From assembly GCA_002304835.1 (NCBI GenBank), contig DBPK01000022.1:5919-27497 (forward strand): a DNA stretch of 21,579 bases. The letters are read 5' to 3'. Position 1 is the stretch's first letter. Every line of letters begins with the position of its first letter. Of the stretch, positions 1 to 7,301 are shown piece after piece. The translations under genes were made by a program, and so were the position numbers. Source of the stretch: Firmicutes bacterium UBA1422 (GTDB lineage Bacteria; Bacillota; Clostridia; Peptostreptococcales; Anaerovoracaceae). Under the pieces are notes generated by a model. It was not told the DNA's origin. It ran no database searches and saw nothing but the letters and a program-made list of their open reading frames with translations.

Positions 1-1568
1 GCACGGCCTATGTTAAGCACACGTCTTCCCACTTCTCCCATTTCCTCCGGTGTCCATTCTCTTCCCGTTACAATGGTCAGCAGCTCTGCCATTATTTCAT
101 AGGTTATCGTCCCCCAGAAATCACATATGCAAAGGGAGAATTTCACAGCATTGAATTCACCCAGGTTATAAACCATCTGTCCTTTTCCTTCTGCTGTATA
201 AGGGGGTATGGATGCGGCAAAGACCTCTTCGTTGGGAGCATATGATCTCATATGACACGCTCCTCTGTCTGAAACCGCATAGGCTATGGACATTCCCCAT
301 GAACCTCTTGGCTCATACTGGGGATACTCAAGTCCCTTTACCTGCATTGCAAAGTCTGTTCCTCCGAATTTCTCTGAAGCTTTCTTTACGCCGTCAGCCA
401 GATCCGCTCCTATTCCTTCTTTTCTTGCCATCATTTCCAGCATGCTGATCATTTTGTCAGCTTCACCAAACCGGATGCCAAAATCATGTATACCTCTTTC
501 GGTCATTTCCATGGCCCATATTATGGTATCTCCGGCACTTATTGTGTCAAGTCCCAGATCATCTGCCACCTGATTGAATTTCACGATGTGTTCCGGATCT
601 TTTATCCCTGCATTTGGTCCCGCCACTGAAATGGATTCATATTCGGGACCTTCACATACAGCCTTTCCTATCTGAAGGAAATTTCCGCATCCCAGTCCAC
701 AGCTTCCGCAGCCTCTTTTACCTTTGCGGTGTTCCATAAGAACTCCGTCGTTGTATTCTTTCCAGTCCGGATCAGTTGTGTCGGAAAAGTTCTTGTAGGG
801 AAGTATCCCCCCGTCGTTGCAGGCCTCAAGAAAAGCAGTTGTTCCCGAGTCGTAAACGAAAGTATTGTCCTCCTGAAGAACATCCTTTTGAAGCAGTTCA
901 ATTATCCTGGCCGTTGTTTTTTCTATGTCAGGTACCTTTACTCCGCCTGTTCCTCTAACAAGAACGGCTTTTATATTTTTGCTCCCCATTACGGCACCTA
1001 TTCCGCCCCTGCCTGCCTGTCTGTAGTAGTCGGAATTTATACATGCCATGGGACTCAGATTTTCTCCTGCAGGACCTATTGAAAGAACACTGTAGTCTGT
1101 TCCGTATTTTTTTGTGAGAATGCCTTCTGCTTCATGGGATCCTTTGCCCCACAGATCATCAGCATCCATGAATTTCACTTTGTCGTCTTCTATCACTATA
1201 TATCCGGGCTTATCAAGTTTTCCTTCAAAAATAACCATATCATATCCGGCATACTTTATCCTTATCCCTGCATGACCTCCTATGGAACAGTCATTCATTG
1301 TTCCTGTGGCAGGTGACTTTGCCGCAATAGAAAGTTTTCCCGAGCATGCAACAGGCGTTCCTGTAAGGGGACCCGTTGTAAAGAAAAGTTTATTTTCGGT
1401 GCCAAGGGCATCTATTCCCGGTTTCAACTCTTCATACATATATCTTATGGCAAGCCCCTTGGACCCCACATATTTCTCTGCAAATTCCATATTGAGAGGT
1501 TCTGTGCTGTATTTTCTGCCCGATAGATCTATTCTCAAAACTTTGTTCTGATATCCTGTCATTGTCAT
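1..1568 (-). CDS. aor: Tungsten-type aldehyde:ferredoxin oxidoreductase (3' end outside window)
   Basis: An uninterrupted frame of about 522 codons runs off the left edge; the last 80-100 residues are probably missing if it has the usual family length of about 600. It matches the AOR family: oxidation of aldehydes to carboxylic acids at a tungsto-bispterin centre, with electrons passed through a [4Fe-4S] cluster. Visible marks are the cluster motif CGSCGLGC (C-x2-C-x3-C) near residues 285-292, the following EGPEYES segment, the pterin-binding DDLGLDTISAG segment, and a late cysteine pair in SLCICDFWG that supplies the usual fourth ligand region. The start is the ATG at 1568, 9 nt after GGAGG; a second ATG lies two codons later. 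The gene starts 13 nt after the stop of the four-cluster ferredoxin-like gene, so the two are surely co-transcribed under the leader at about 2022-2112. Tungsten rather than molybdenum is inferred from the family. The exact substrate is unknown. Confidence 0.93.
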   Translation of the reverse strand, partial: MTMTGYQNKVLRIDLSGRKYSTEPLNMEFAEKYVGSKGLAIRYMYEELKPGIDALGTENKLFFTTGPLTGTPVACSGKLSIAAKSPATGTMNDCSIGGHAGIRIKYAGYDMVIFEGKLDKPGYIVIEDDKVKFMDADDLWGKGSHEAEGILTKKYGTDYSVLSIGPAGENLSPMACINSDYYRQAGRGGIGAVMGSKNIKAVLVRGTGGVKVPDIEKTTARIIELLQKDVLQEDNTFVYDSGTTAFLEACNDGGILPYKNFSDTTDPDWKEYNDGVLMEHRKGKRGCGSCGLGCGNFLQIGKAVCEGPEYESISVAGPNAGIKDPEHIVKFNQVADDLGLDTISAGDTIIWAMEMTERGIHDFGIRFGEADKMISMLEMMARKEGIGADLADGVKKASEKFGGTDFAMQVKGLEYPQYEPRGSWGMSIAYAVSDRGACHMRSYAPNEEVFAASIPPYTAEGKGQMVYNLGEFNAVKFSLCICDFWGTITYEIMAELLTIVTGREWTPEEMGEVGRRVLNIGR

Positions 1569-1581
1569 CTTTACATACCTC

Positions 1582-1968
1582 CTACTCAAATGTCAGCGCA
1601 TTCTGGGGACATGTTTTCACACATGTCGGATCACCTTCGCAGGTGTCACATATATGCGCTTTTTCTTCTCTTATCCTGATAACATGCTTGGGACATTTTT
1701 CGGCACACACGCCGCATCCCGTACATTTTTCCATGTCCACTTGTATATACTCGTTCATTGTGATAGCTCCTTCAGGACAGTTTTTCACACATATGCCGCA
1801 AAGGATGCAATAATCATCTTTGTATTTAAGATCGCCGTCTTCATAATATGTTTCTATGGCTATCCTCGCCTTTGAAGGCACATATTCACCTTCCTTCATG
1901 GCTGAACATACTTGTGCACAAAGCTGACAGCCGATACAGTTTTCCTTGTTGAATTTTAGTCTTTTCAC
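1582..1968 (-). CDS. Four-[4Fe-4S] ferredoxin-like electron-transfer subunit of the AOR (AorA/WorS-like)
   Basis: This 128-residue protein has sixteen cysteines in four cluster motifs: CIGCQLCAQVC, CILCGICVKNCP, CTGCGVCAEKCP, and a variant CDTC-x5-C-x3-CP. That predicts four [4Fe-4S] clusters, as in HycB/DmsB-type subunits and in the small subunit of multi-subunit bacterial AORs. Being 13 nt upstream of the AOR gene, it most likely wires the tungsten subunit to ferredoxin or to a further NAD- or ferredoxin-reducing partner outside the window (inference). Start choice: the frame extends to 2037, and an ATG at 1986 directly follows the T-run of the leader terminator without a ribosome binding site. 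The GTG at 1968 has AAAGGTGG 7 nt upstream and gives a protein beginning MKRLKFNKENCIGC, so it is preferred. There is no signal peptide, so it is cytoplasmic. Confidence 0.9.
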   Translation of the reverse strand: MKRLKFNKENCIGCQLCAQVCSAMKEGEYVPSKARIAIETYYEDGDLKYKDDYCILCGICVKNCPEGAITMNEYIQVDMEKCTGCGVCAEKCPKHVIRIREEKAHICDTCEGDPTCVKTCPQNALTFE

Positions 1969-1987
1969 TATTCTCCCACCTTTCATG

Positions 1988-2034
1988 AAATAAAAAATGC
2001 AAAGCAAGACTTTTATATCAGTCTCTCCTTTGCA
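1988..2034 (-). terminator. Intrinsic terminator in the AOR operon leader (attenuator)
   Basis: In the transcript TGCAAAG (2034-2028) pairs with CTTTGCA (2004-1998). An inner GACT/AGTC stem closes the hairpin, and TTTTTTATTT (1997-1988) follows. The upstream arm contains AAAGGAG, which also forms the 3' closing strand of the riboswitch-like fold, so the two structures exclude each other. The terminator lies between the promoter and the first gene, so it must be conditional. Confidence 0.8.
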
Positions 2035-2112
2035 CAATGGCAGGCAACAGGATCGCTCCTGTTACCCTATCGCCTACCGGGGCACAGGGTGTCTTCCGGA
2101 AGGTCGGAGTCA
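2022..2112 (-). promoter_or_regulatory. Moco/Tuco-type riboswitch candidate in the AOR operon leader
   Basis: The leader between promoter and first gene folds compactly. CTCC (2109-2106) can pair with GGAG (2028-2025). A long internal hairpin has the arms GGGTAACAGGA and TCCTGTTGCCT around a GCGA (GNRA) tetraloop. A conserved-looking 3' part, GCCTGCC followed by GCAAAGGAG, resembles the 3' part of the E. coli moaA Moco riboswitch as I remember it (GCCTCCC, then GGAAAGGTG). It is about 30 nt shorter than the E. coli element, in the region where tungsten-cofactor variants are reported to lack stem P3. Its placement before a tungsten enzyme supports the Tuco reading. The 3' closing strand overlaps the terminator arm, so ligand binding should favour read-through (inference). 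I could not fold the P2 region convincingly, so the class assignment rests on partial similarity plus context. Confidence 0.68.
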
Positions 2113-2131
2113 ATGAATTTTTATATATGTT

Positions 2132-2161
2132 ATTATACTAGCAAATATGGTTTGATGTCAA
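2132..2161 (-). promoter_or_regulatory. Consensus sigma-A promoter of the AOR operon
   Basis: TTGACA (2161-2156) and TATAAT (2137-2132) both match consensus perfectly, with an 18-nt spacer. Transcription should begin near 2125, about 15 nt before the riboswitch-like fold. A promoter this strong followed by a terminator suggests that control acts on elongation, not initiation. Confidence 0.85.
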
Positions 2162-2190
2162 TGATTTATAACAATGAGACGCAAGCGCCA

Positions 2191-2215
2191 ATAGAAAATC
2201 CCTCTTTCGAGGGAT
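2191..2215 (-). terminator. Terminator after the ADH-permease operon
   Basis: ATCCCTC and GAGGGAT form a 7-bp stem around a GAAA tetraloop (2215-2198), followed by TTTTCTATT. It lies 40 nt past the stop of the 229-residue gene and separates that operon from the AOR promoter. A T-run on the other side makes it potentially bidirectional. Confidence 0.8.
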
Positions 2216-2254
2216 AATTTTTTATATATGAAAATGCAACATTTATGTATACGG

Positions 2255-2944
2255 TCAAGATCCCTTTTCAGCTTTGCTTACATTCACCAAGGCATCCAGA
2301 ACAAGTTCAAAAAATTCTATAGTTCTGATCACTTCATATGGCTTATGCTTTATGAGTTGAGTTATTGGAGGGATCATTATCCAGTTTGTGGAACCTATAA
2401 CGGATTTGTACTTTACCGTCCAGGTTCTGTTCCGGGGACTGAATATGATTTCTGCGTCCACCATATCCAGCATCACCATTCTTTCGATTATAAGCTTGTT
2501 GTTCAAAAGTTCCAGGTATTTTTTTGTTTTTTCAGTGCTGCAGCTTGAACCCCTGTCTATCCATTCGGCATCATTTATGCTCCATTTCCCCTTGTTTACA
2601 GCAACAAAATGACATTTTTCGTTCTCTGACTCTGAGTATCCGGAAACATCAAAGGTTGTTTTAAAAAACAGTTCCCAGACCCTTGCCCATATCCGTTTTA
2701 CATATTTGTCATAATCGAGACTCAGATTGGTCAGATATCTGTATCCCCGGCAGATTATTTCCCGATGTAAAATGGTTTTTTTGAGTTCCAGAAAATTATC
2801 TCCCATGGCCACTGTAAACATATCCGCAACAAATGTCAGCTTTCTGTCTGCTCTGTTGTTCAGCGGACCGGGTCCCGGTTCTTTTCTCTTTATTCTTCTG
2901 CTGCCTATCCTTTCGTCTTTTGGGGTCGTAAGAAGCATTTCCAT
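2255..2944 (-). CDS. Unrecognised protein, last gene of the ADH-permease operon
   Basis: This is a 229-residue soluble protein that I do not recognise. It has a basic, proline/glycine-rich N-terminus (residues 10-35, including KRKEPGPGP), then a mixed alpha/beta body rich in aromatics. There are several Trp residues, in a WARVWELFF stretch near 87-95 and in WSINDAEW, ending in a probable C-terminal helix. I see no signal peptide, membrane segment, cysteine cluster motif or nucleotide-binding motif. The start is the ATG at 2944, 6 nt after GGAGGG; an ATG two codons later is less well placed. It starts 81 nt after the permease stop and is followed by a clear terminator, so it should be transcribed with the alcohol dehydrogenase and permease from the sigma-54 promoter. 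A role in that catabolic pathway, as an enzyme or ligand-binding protein, is a guess from context only. Confidence 0.8.
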   Translation of the reverse strand: MEMLLTTPKDERIGSRRIKRKEPGPGPLNNRADRKLTFVADMFTVAMGDNFLELKKTILHREIICRGYRYLTNLSLDYDKYVKRIWARVWELFFKTTFDVSGYSESENEKCHFVAVNKGKWSINDAEWIDRGSSCSTEKTKKYLELLNNKLIIERMVMLDMVDAEIIFSPRNRTWTVKYKSVIGSTNWIMIPPITQLIKHKPYEVIRTIEFFELVLDALVNVSKAEKGS

Positions 2945-3025
2945 TTTTTCCCTCCATGATGATTTTTATGGTGATTGTCGGGGTCACAGCAGAAGCGATG
3001 GCCCCGATCAAACTATTATTTGGCA

Positions 3026-4471
3026 TTATTGAAGTGCATCTCTTTTCTTCAGCCATTCTTCTACAGCTTCATCCCAGACCGCAAGATACTCGGATCTATC
3101 TCTTACATCCTTTACCAATTTTTCAATAGGAACTTTATCATTCACGGGCAACCCATGAGCCTTGTTCCAGATTACAGCGTAAGCTGCGATCACTGCCATG
3201 AGTATACATGCAAACATAAGTACATATGCAAGTGTGTATATGGCATATAAGGCTCCCAGCATGCCTATGGGAAGAACTATTCCTGCGGCCGGAACTTTGA
3301 AAAGCCTTGGAAAATCAGGATATTTTTTCCTGAGCACCAGCACGTCTACCATGGCTATGATATATGCTATAAGCCATGTTATGCAGGCAGTATTGATAAG
3401 TGTAAGTATAGCATCTGATGTGCCGCCCTTGACTGTAACATATATCAGTACCAGCAGTATAAGGCAAACTGTGAAAAAGATGCCGTACATAGGCACTCTG
3501 TATTTGGGATGCAGTTTTGCGAATACTTTGGGCACCAGATTTTCTCTTGCCATTCCATAAAGCATTCTCGGCAAAGCACAAACGTAATCGTTCCCTGTTG
3601 TGAAGGATGCAAAGATCGTCAGAAGTCCCATCGTAATGCCCCCTACAGGGCCCAGGATGGCACTTGCTGCATCTACATGGGGAACCGAAGAAGTTGTCAT
3701 CAACTCCAGATCCGTATATTTTACTGCACCGTAAACGAATATTATATCAGTTACATATATAGTTATAAGTCCAAATATTAGGGCCCATGGAACATATTTG
3801 TAAGGTTTTCTGTTTTCTTCGGCAAGAGGGCAGGCAAATTCAAATCCTATAAAGAACCATACTGCTGTACCCACTGCGCCGAATACTGTGGGCCATCCGC
3901 CTTCCGGCAGAAGACCTGCGTTTTCCGGGACAGGTGTAGCCACTCCCAGTGCCTCTCCTGTTCCCAGCGAGCCTACGATACCAAGAATAAGGAAGACTAT
4001 CATCATGATCCATGTGATGGCCGCCTGAGCACCTCCGTAGAATTGGACGCCGAAAACATTGACGCATATTATTATTCCAAGCAAGACTATAGAGACCGCT
4101 GCCTGAGGAATGCCTATAAGGTCCTCAAACGCAAGCCCTCCCATTACCAGCTGTGTTCCGCCGTCGCACGCTATAAGAACTACATACCCGCTGAGCAGTG
4201 CAAATGTGGCCCAGAATCTCCCCAGCGCAGGAGAAGTATAATCAGATATCATTCCACCACCGGGTAGCATGGCCGTAAGTTCACCAAAGGCAAATGCTGT
4301 GGACATCATAGGTATAAGGGCTATAGCAGCACAAATGAAAGTAGCATTGCCGGAAATCGCTCCAACGTTTCCCACTGAAAACATTGCCGTCCCCGATACT
4401 ACCAGCCCGACCGCTGCTCCATATGTTGCCGGAAATCCAAGTATTCTTTTTAATTTAACTTTCTCTTCCAT
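3026..4471 (-). CDS. APC-family amino acid permease
   Basis: This is a 481-residue integral membrane protein with about twelve hydrophobic segments, the usual length and topology for amino acid-polyamine-organocation transporters. The first segment carries the small-residue pattern ATYGAAVGLVVSGTAMFSVG, equivalent to the substrate-binding glycine stretch of APC helix 1. A GGGMISDYTSPALGRFWA segment follows helix 2 (the usual family consensus is roughly GG-x-Y-x-x-x-R-x-x-G). The C-terminal 40 residues are charged and cytoplasmic. The start is the ATG at 4471 with GGAGGTG 7 nt upstream. It begins 27 nt after the alcohol dehydrogenase stop, so it should share its sigma-54 promoter. It probably imports the amino acid, amine or derived compound that the neighbouring enzymes process. 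The specific substrate cannot be deduced. Confidence 0.9.
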   Translation of the reverse strand: MEEKVKLKRILGFPATYGAAVGLVVSGTAMFSVGNVGAISGNATFICAAIALIPMMSTAFAFGELTAMLPGGGMISDYTSPALGRFWATFALLSGYVVLIACDGGTQLVMGGLAFEDLIGIPQAAVSIVLLGIIICVNVFGVQFYGGAQAAITWIMMIVFLILGIVGSLGTGEALGVATPVPENAGLLPEGGWPTVFGAVGTAVWFFIGFEFACPLAEENRKPYKYVPWALIFGLITIYVTDIIFVYGAVKYTDLELMTTSSVPHVDAASAILGPVGGITMGLLTIFASFTTGNDYVCALPRMLYGMARENLVPKVFAKLHPKYRVPMYGIFFTVCLILLVLIYVTVKGGTSDAILTLINTACITWLIAYIIAMVDVLVLRKKYPDFPRLFKVPAAGIVLPIGMLGALYAIYTLAYVLMFACILMAVIAAYAVIWNKAHGLPVNDKVPIEKLVKDVRDRSEYLAVWDEAVEEWLKKRDALQ

Positions 4472-4498
4472 ATTATTTCACCTCCTTAATAAAACTTT

Positions 4499-5659
4499 CT
4501 AACCTTCATAAACTTTTCTTATGATTTCAAGGTATTCTTTGGCAGTGATTTTCCGAGGGTTGCTGGGAGTAGAAACATTCTTCTCCGAAGCAATGGCTAT
4601 AGCTTCAAAATCGTCAGGATCGATGCCTTCCAGATCTTTCATTCTCGGTATTTTCACATCGTCACACAACTTCTGCATAGCTTTGACACCTTCCATGGCT
4701 GCGTCTTCCTTCTTCATGCCGGTAACATCCACTCCCATTGCCTTTGCAATATCCACATGCTTGTCCAGATCTGCAGGAATATTGTACTCGGTCACTGCAG
4801 GAAGGAATATTGCCATTGCCACACCATGAGGCGTATCATATCTCCCTCCAAGGGCTTCTCCTATACAGTGCACTCCGCCCACATCTGAATATCCGAATGC
4901 GATCCCGGCTATGGTACTGCCGAGCATCATGCCTGTGCATGCCTGGATCGTGGGTTCATTAACAGCATTTCTCAGATTTTTGCGGATAAGCTCGATGGCA
5001 TATAAAGCATACGCATCCGTATGCGGACAAGCAAGTGTGCATGTGTATGCTTCAACAGCATGTGTCAGTGCATCTACACCGCAGGATGCCATTATATGAG
5101 ATGGCAGCTTCATAAGCATAACAGGATCGATCAGGGCAACTTTTGCTGCTGCCTTTGGATCGAATATGTTCAGCTTTACATGGGTGGTCGTATCTGTTAT
5201 GACTGCAAAGGGTGTCACTTCGCTGCCTGTTCCGGCCGTGGTGGGGATGGCGATCAAAGGTGTGATTTCTCTTTCAAGAAGCTGATAACCGCACCAGTCC
5301 CGGATCGTTTTCCCGTGTGTCAGAAGAGTTCCGATGGCCTTTGCCGTATCCATCGAACTTCCGCCGCCTACAGCCACCAGTACATCAACACCTTCTTTTA
5401 CTGCAAATTCATGTCCGGCAACACAATGGATGTCCCTGGGATTCGGGACGATCTGATCATATATCACATAGTCGATGCCTTCCTTTTTCAGGCTTTCTTC
5501 AACGGCTTCTGTCAGACCTGCAGCTATTACCCCTTTGTCTGCAACAAGCATTACTTTGGATGCTCCCAAAGCCTTTGCTTCTTTCCCCGCATCATTTACA
5601 ACACCTTCTCCAAATTCGATACGGGTAGGCAGTGCAAATGAATACTTTGATAATGTCAT
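4499..5659 (-). CDS. Iron-containing alcohol dehydrogenase (group III)
   Basis: This 386-residue cytoplasmic enzyme should interconvert an aldehyde and an alcohol with NAD(P)(H). The nucleotide-binding GGGSSMDTAKA is at residues 98-108 and the family signature IPTTAGTGSEVTPFAV at about 128-143. The metal ligands fall exactly where expected: Asp196 and His200 (GVDALTH), His264 (GGVHCIGEALGG) and His278 (DTPHGVAMA). The frame extends to 5701, but the ATG at 5659 follows AAGGAGAGG at good spacing and gives the normal family N-terminus and length. The longer version would add 14 basic residues. It is the first gene of an operon with the permease and the 229-residue protein, behind a -24/-12 promoter at 5720-5736. 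The substrate is not determined; the fold includes 1,2-propanediol, butanol and 4-hydroxybutyrate enzymes. Confidence 0.93.
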   Translation of the reverse strand: MTLSKYSFALPTRIEFGEGVVNDAGKEAKALGASKVMLVADKGVIAAGLTEAVEESLKKEGIDYVIYDQIVPNPRDIHCVAGHEFAVKEGVDVLVAVGGGSSMDTAKAIGTLLTHGKTIRDWCGYQLLEREITPLIAIPTTAGTGSEVTPFAVITDTTTHVKLNIFDPKAAAKVALIDPVMLMKLPSHIMASCGVDALTHAVEAYTCTLACPHTDAYALYAIELIRKNLRNAVNEPTIQACTGMMLGSTIAGIAFGYSDVGGVHCIGEALGGRYDTPHGVAMAIFLPAVTEYNIPADLDKHVDIAKAMGVDVTGMKKEDAAMEGVKAMQKLCDDVKIPRMKDLEGIDPDDFEAIAIASEKNVSTPSNPRKITAKEYLEIIRKVYEG

Positions 5660-5719
5660 ATTCTTCCTCTCCTTTCTGAAAAGACTCTTTAGCATACTCA
5701 ACGCTACATATAATAGATT

Positions 5720-5736
5720 AGCAACTTCTGTGCCAA
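5720..5736 (-). promoter_or_regulatory. Sigma-54 (-24/-12) promoter of the ADH operon
   Basis: TTGGCAC-N5-TTGCT, with the invariant GG (5734-5733) and GC (5722-5721) exactly 10 nt apart. Transcription should start near 5709, giving a leader of about 50 nt before the ATG at 5659. An enhancer-binding regulator is encoded upstream, and its presumed binding element lies at 5785-5799. Confidence 0.85.
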
Positions 5737-5784
5737 GCTCTTTTGTGGTCAGAAAGTGTTCATTTTTAAAGGAGAGTTATATTT

Positions 5785-5799
5785 TTAACAATATTCAGA
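5785..5799. promoter_or_regulatory. Candidate upstream activator element, copy A
   Basis: On the plus strand TTAACAATATTCAGA. It matches 14 of 15 bases of the element at 9406-9420, and both copies sit in similar T/A-rich flanks. Its centre lies about 83 bp upstream of the expected start of the ADH operon, a normal distance for a sigma-54 enhancer. The next 120 bases up to the amidohydrolase stop are AT-rich, with no other feature and no convincing terminator. Confidence 0.6.
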
Positions 5800-5919
5800 A
5801 ATTTATTTTGTTCAAAAAAAATACAGTGGCGCTTTTTATGCAATATTTTTATACATGATGATGCTTTTAGCAAAATTACTTTCCGAGCACAGGGTTCAAT
5901 TGTTCAATTATTTTACATA

Positions 5920-7299
5920 TCATCTTTTTATAAAGCGTCCTGCACATATATTTTCTGTAAGATATCCGTTTTCCACGGCTTTTTTACCGTTTACTATCAC
6001 TGCTTTTATTCCTTCCGGCGGAGTGTCGGGTCTTCCTATCCCGATAAAATCAGCTCTGTCGATTATGGTATTTTCATCAAAAATAACTATATCCGCATTC
6101 ATTCCTTCTTCTATATGACCTGTTTCTCTGATACCGAATCTTTTTGCCGGCAGAATCGTTATTTTCTTTATGGCTTCCATAAGCGAGATCACTTTTTCTT
6201 CCCTTACATATTTGCCCAGAAGCCTTGGATATGTGCCTGCCACTTCCGGAGCTCCTATGCCGGGATAATGGGGTCCGTCTGCAGCATTTGTTGATACATA
6301 AACATAATCTTTTTTGAGCGCCATGGAAATGGCTTCCGGATCACACACAAAAGCTGTTACCAGTGTTTCGGGAAATTCACTTCTGAGTGTCTCAAAAAGC
6401 TCATCATTGCAGTATTCCCCCACATGTATGCCGGAAGAAATCAAAAGATCTTCCGTTGATGTGTCACCATATTCCTTTTCCCAGCCTTTCTCAAATATGC
6501 CGGTACCTATACAGGCCGAATAGGCTGCATATACACCGCTGTCTGCCATTATATCAAGGCCCTTTGCTCTGGCTTTTTCTATTATTTCAAGAGCCATGGG
6601 CATGGCTCCGCCTATGCCCACCATGTACATGAGCTGTAGTATCTGTACGCTTACCCCTGTAAGCTCTGCCACTTGTATTATCTCTTCAAAATACTGAAGG
6701 GCTTCTTTACCGTCCTTTCTCAAATGTACCATTATGGGTCTTTCATATTCTTTTGCAACTTTTGAAAGTGCCAGTATCTCATCGAAGGAAGTCCCCGGTA
6801 CCAGCTCCAGCCCGAAGCATATGGCAAAGGCCCCATATTCCATGAATCTTCTTGCCAGATCAACCATGGCACTTATTTCTTCAGAATTTGCAGGTCTTTT
6901 GGGGTTGGTTATACCAACGGCTCTTCTTAGAACAAAGGACTGAGAAATGGAAAATCCCTGGTTTATGACAAAGCCATCCTCCACCCGGCTTATGCTCTTG
7001 CTGCTGAGTTCTCTTTCTCCTCCCAGTGTGGTGGTCCCCCCCTGTTTGACCAGGCAGGCCGCAGAATATGAGTTTCCGTCCACATGAGAATGGAAGTCTA
7101 TGAATCCCGGTGATATAAGAAGTCCCTGGGCATCAATAACTTCTTTGCCCGATATTTTTTCTGTTGTAAGTTTTTCGATTTTTCCGTTTGTTATGCCGAT
7201 GTTTTTTTTAACAAACTTCTCCTGTACAACATCTATGACTGTACCGTTCACGATGGCCATATCATATGGATTTTTTTGGTTGTTTTTCTTATCTGACAT
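5920..7299 (-). CDS. D-aminoacylase-like amidohydrolase
   Basis: This 459-residue TIM-barrel metallohydrolase resembles N-acyl-D-amino-acid deacylases. It has the small N-terminal beta domain with VNGTVID, GFIDFHSH (His70, His72) on strand 1, a VHLRKDG segment (His192) and the typical C-terminal AIKKITILPAKRFGI...GMNADIVIFD region. Several usual active-site positions differ. The QISHLK segment of D-aminoacylases reads QILQLM (Gln222 for the metal-binding His), the NCG cysteine position reads ERE, and the SDG aspartate region reads STNAADG. It may therefore bind one metal or act on a different amide. The start is the ATG at 7299; its GGAG lies inside the last codons of the regulator gene, whose stop is 2 nt upstream, so translation is probably coupled. 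Expression should follow the regulator's own sigma-54 promoter. Cytoplasmic, no signal peptide. Confidence 0.85.
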   Translation of the reverse strand: MSDKKNNQKNPYDMAIVNGTVIDVVQEKFVKKNIGITNGKIEKLTTEKISGKEVIDAQGLLISPGFIDFHSHVDGNSYSAACLVKQGGTTTLGGERELSSKSISRVEDGFVINQGFSISQSFVLRRAVGITNPKRPANSEEISAMVDLARRFMEYGAFAICFGLELVPGTSFDEILALSKVAKEYERPIMVHLRKDGKEALQYFEEIIQVAELTGVSVQILQLMYMVGIGGAMPMALEIIEKARAKGLDIMADSGVYAAYSACIGTGIFEKGWEKEYGDTSTEDLLISSGIHVGEYCNDELFETLRSEFPETLVTAFVCDPEAISMALKKDYVYVSTNAADGPHYPGIGAPEVAGTYPRLLGKYVREEKVISLMEAIKKITILPAKRFGIRETGHIEEGMNADIVIFDENTIIDRADFIGIGRPDTPPEGIKAVIVNGKKAVENGYLTENICAGRFIKR

Positions 7300-7301
7300 A
7301 T

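Noticed and set aside
1969..2112. Other riboswitch classes (TPP, cobalamin, FMN, lysine, ZTP, c-di-GMP) for the AOR leader
   Set aside because: None of their core sequences is present. The GCCTGCC...GCAAAGGAG 3' part and the tungsten-enzyme context fit the Moco/Tuco class best.
2175..2190. ATTGGCGCTTGCG upstream of the AOR promoter, resembling a -24/-12 promoter
   Set aside because: GG and GC are only 5 nt apart instead of 10, so it cannot be a sigma-54 promoter.
2796..3026. A 76-codon minus-strand frame whose ATG overlaps the permease stop (TAATG), encoding MPNNSLIGAIASAV...
   Set aside because: It overlaps the first 149 bases of the 229-residue gene in another frame, its second half is a basic low-quality sequence, and the downstream gene has its own much better ribosome binding site. 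The TAATG junction is suggestive but not enough.
5021..5641. A 206-codon plus-strand open frame opposite the alcohol dehydrogenase
   Set aside because: It is cysteine-rich and antisense to a gene with intact catalytic motifs; no start signal. Shadow frame.
5800..5919. A terminator for the amidohydrolase gene
   Set aside because: I found no stem followed by a T-run on the minus strand. Read-through into the ADH operon from the regulator operon therefore remains possible.
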